Assembly: GCF_037975245.1 (NCBI RefSeq)
Contig: NC_092565.1
Coordinates: 9,408,499 to 9,472,498, forward strand
Direction: 5' to 3'
Origin: Apostichopus japonicus
Taxonomy: Eukaryota; Echinodermata; Holothuroidea; Aspidochirotida; Stichopodidae
Length of the DNA stretch: 64,000 nucleotides
Shown here: piece after piece, positions 63,136-64,000 of the stretch
Numbering within the stretch: position 1 is the stretch's first letter
Layout: each line of letters opens with the position of its first letter
Notes under the pieces: generated by a model
Seen by the model: only the letters and a program-made list of their open reading frames with translations
The model's database searches: none
Told to the model about the DNA's origin: nothing
Made by a program: the position numbers and the translations under genes

Positions 63136-64000
63136 TGACATGTATTTTTTTAATAAATCCGGGAACACTCTTTCCATATTTACATCACGGATTATGAACC
63201 GAAACTATACGTTTAAAGGGAGAATGGAATTTTAAGGACCTCTTAGTGTTTTGGTGGTTCTATGTTCAAGGATTATCGTTGAAATGCTCAAGTTTTGAAC
63301 ACCTTAGTTTGAAACAAGTGTGTTCCTCCAATGTACGAACATCCAACATTAACACACCAGAAAAATTCCACTTCACGACCGGTTTCGTCCTTTTTGGACT
63401 GGACTCATCAGGCGAAGGAATATATATATATATATATATATAGGTGTGTAAACCTTATATTCACTTCCATGTTACATCCAACAGTTCAACAAAAGTTGAC
63501 TTGTGCTATTTATAAAGAAAACCGACTGAAGTTTTAACTGAATACATTTGGAGTTTGGTGACAATCCAATCTAAAGATATCGCTTATTTTGTCCCTGTCC
63601 ATTGATTTAAGGATTTAGTTTCTTTCTTCTTGGATACATCTTATGTTATTTTCTTCCTCATAAGTCAATTTGGAATTCTGTTTCCCTTCTCAGTTTATTT
63701 CCCCTTTTCTTTTCCCTTTCTTCTTGCCATGTTTTCTCTTCCTGTTTGAGGGTCTTATAGCATCACGTTTTATCAATCCTGTGGGTCTTTAACGTTTAAT
63801 AATATTGTAACTTTCGATTATAGAAACATTTAAATCAATCAGATTTTTATACATCAATTGTACTTGATTTTTTCAATATCCGAAATCCCTAAATTGATTC
63901 ACAAACAATTGCAGTTCATGGGGTTAGCAATGGCCAAGTTTCTTTTCACAAAAATGAAGCAAAGTATCAAACATTTTTGGAAAAAAATACAGTTCGCGTA
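63136..64000. other. No recognised gene; short TA run
   Basis: A (TA)n run lies at 63419-63443 and a pyrimidine-rich stretch at about 63625-63760. No coding signal. Confidence 0.5.

Overview
This 64-kb window is animal nuclear DNA. It is AT-rich (about 35-38% G+C by eye), almost gene-free, and packed with (TA)n microsatellites, minisatellites, SINEs and short terminal-inverted-repeat (TIR) transposons. The one gene segment I recognise is the terminal exon of a class C G-protein-coupled receptor (calcium-sensing/V2R type) with a normal intron acceptor. The gene type and repeat style suggest a marine invertebrate deuterostome; an echinoderm, perhaps a sea cucumber, is a guess and not a demonstrated identification.

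Layout. 1-3.2 kb: receptor exon on the minus strand (1699-3137) with a possible poly(A) signal at 1242-1247. 3.2-12 kb: mostly featureless DNA, a composite SINE (8509-8810), a weak microexon candidate and a long TA tract. 12-13.4 kb: three hAT-like miniature elements. 16-17.4 kb: a second SINE copy and a 104-bp tandem repeat. 20-28.4 kb: an inverted-repeat element inside a CA repeat, a 105-bp TIR element, two more hAT-like elements (one with a perfect 8-bp target-site duplication, TSD) and a third SINE. 29-37.5 kb: a candidate terminal exon, a 250-bp TCN/TCA array, a 21-bp minisatellite, a TATA-box promoter with possible first exon, a C-rich minisatellite and a perfect hairpin around a TA tract. 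39.9-40.1 kb: nuclear-receptor half-site cluster. 43-47.6 kb: three minisatellites (38, 62 and 131 bp). 50-52.3 kb: degenerate repeats. 53.8-55.4 kb: TA-rich microsatellites. 56.4-58.1 kb: a large decayed tandem array. 60.8 kb: a candidate 114-nt internal exon. 62-63.1 kb: more decayed repeats interrupted by a T-poor, C/A-rich island.

Two window-wide signals deserve attention. The palindromic CRE octamer TGACGTCA occurs 15 times where under one is expected from base composition. Many long poly-G/poly-C tracts lie next to ends of hAT-like elements beginning CAG(N)GGCG. I found no rRNA, CRISPR array, intact tRNA gene or autonomous transposon protein, and no convincing undescribed multi-gene system. 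Nearly all long open frames here are artefacts of simple repeats.
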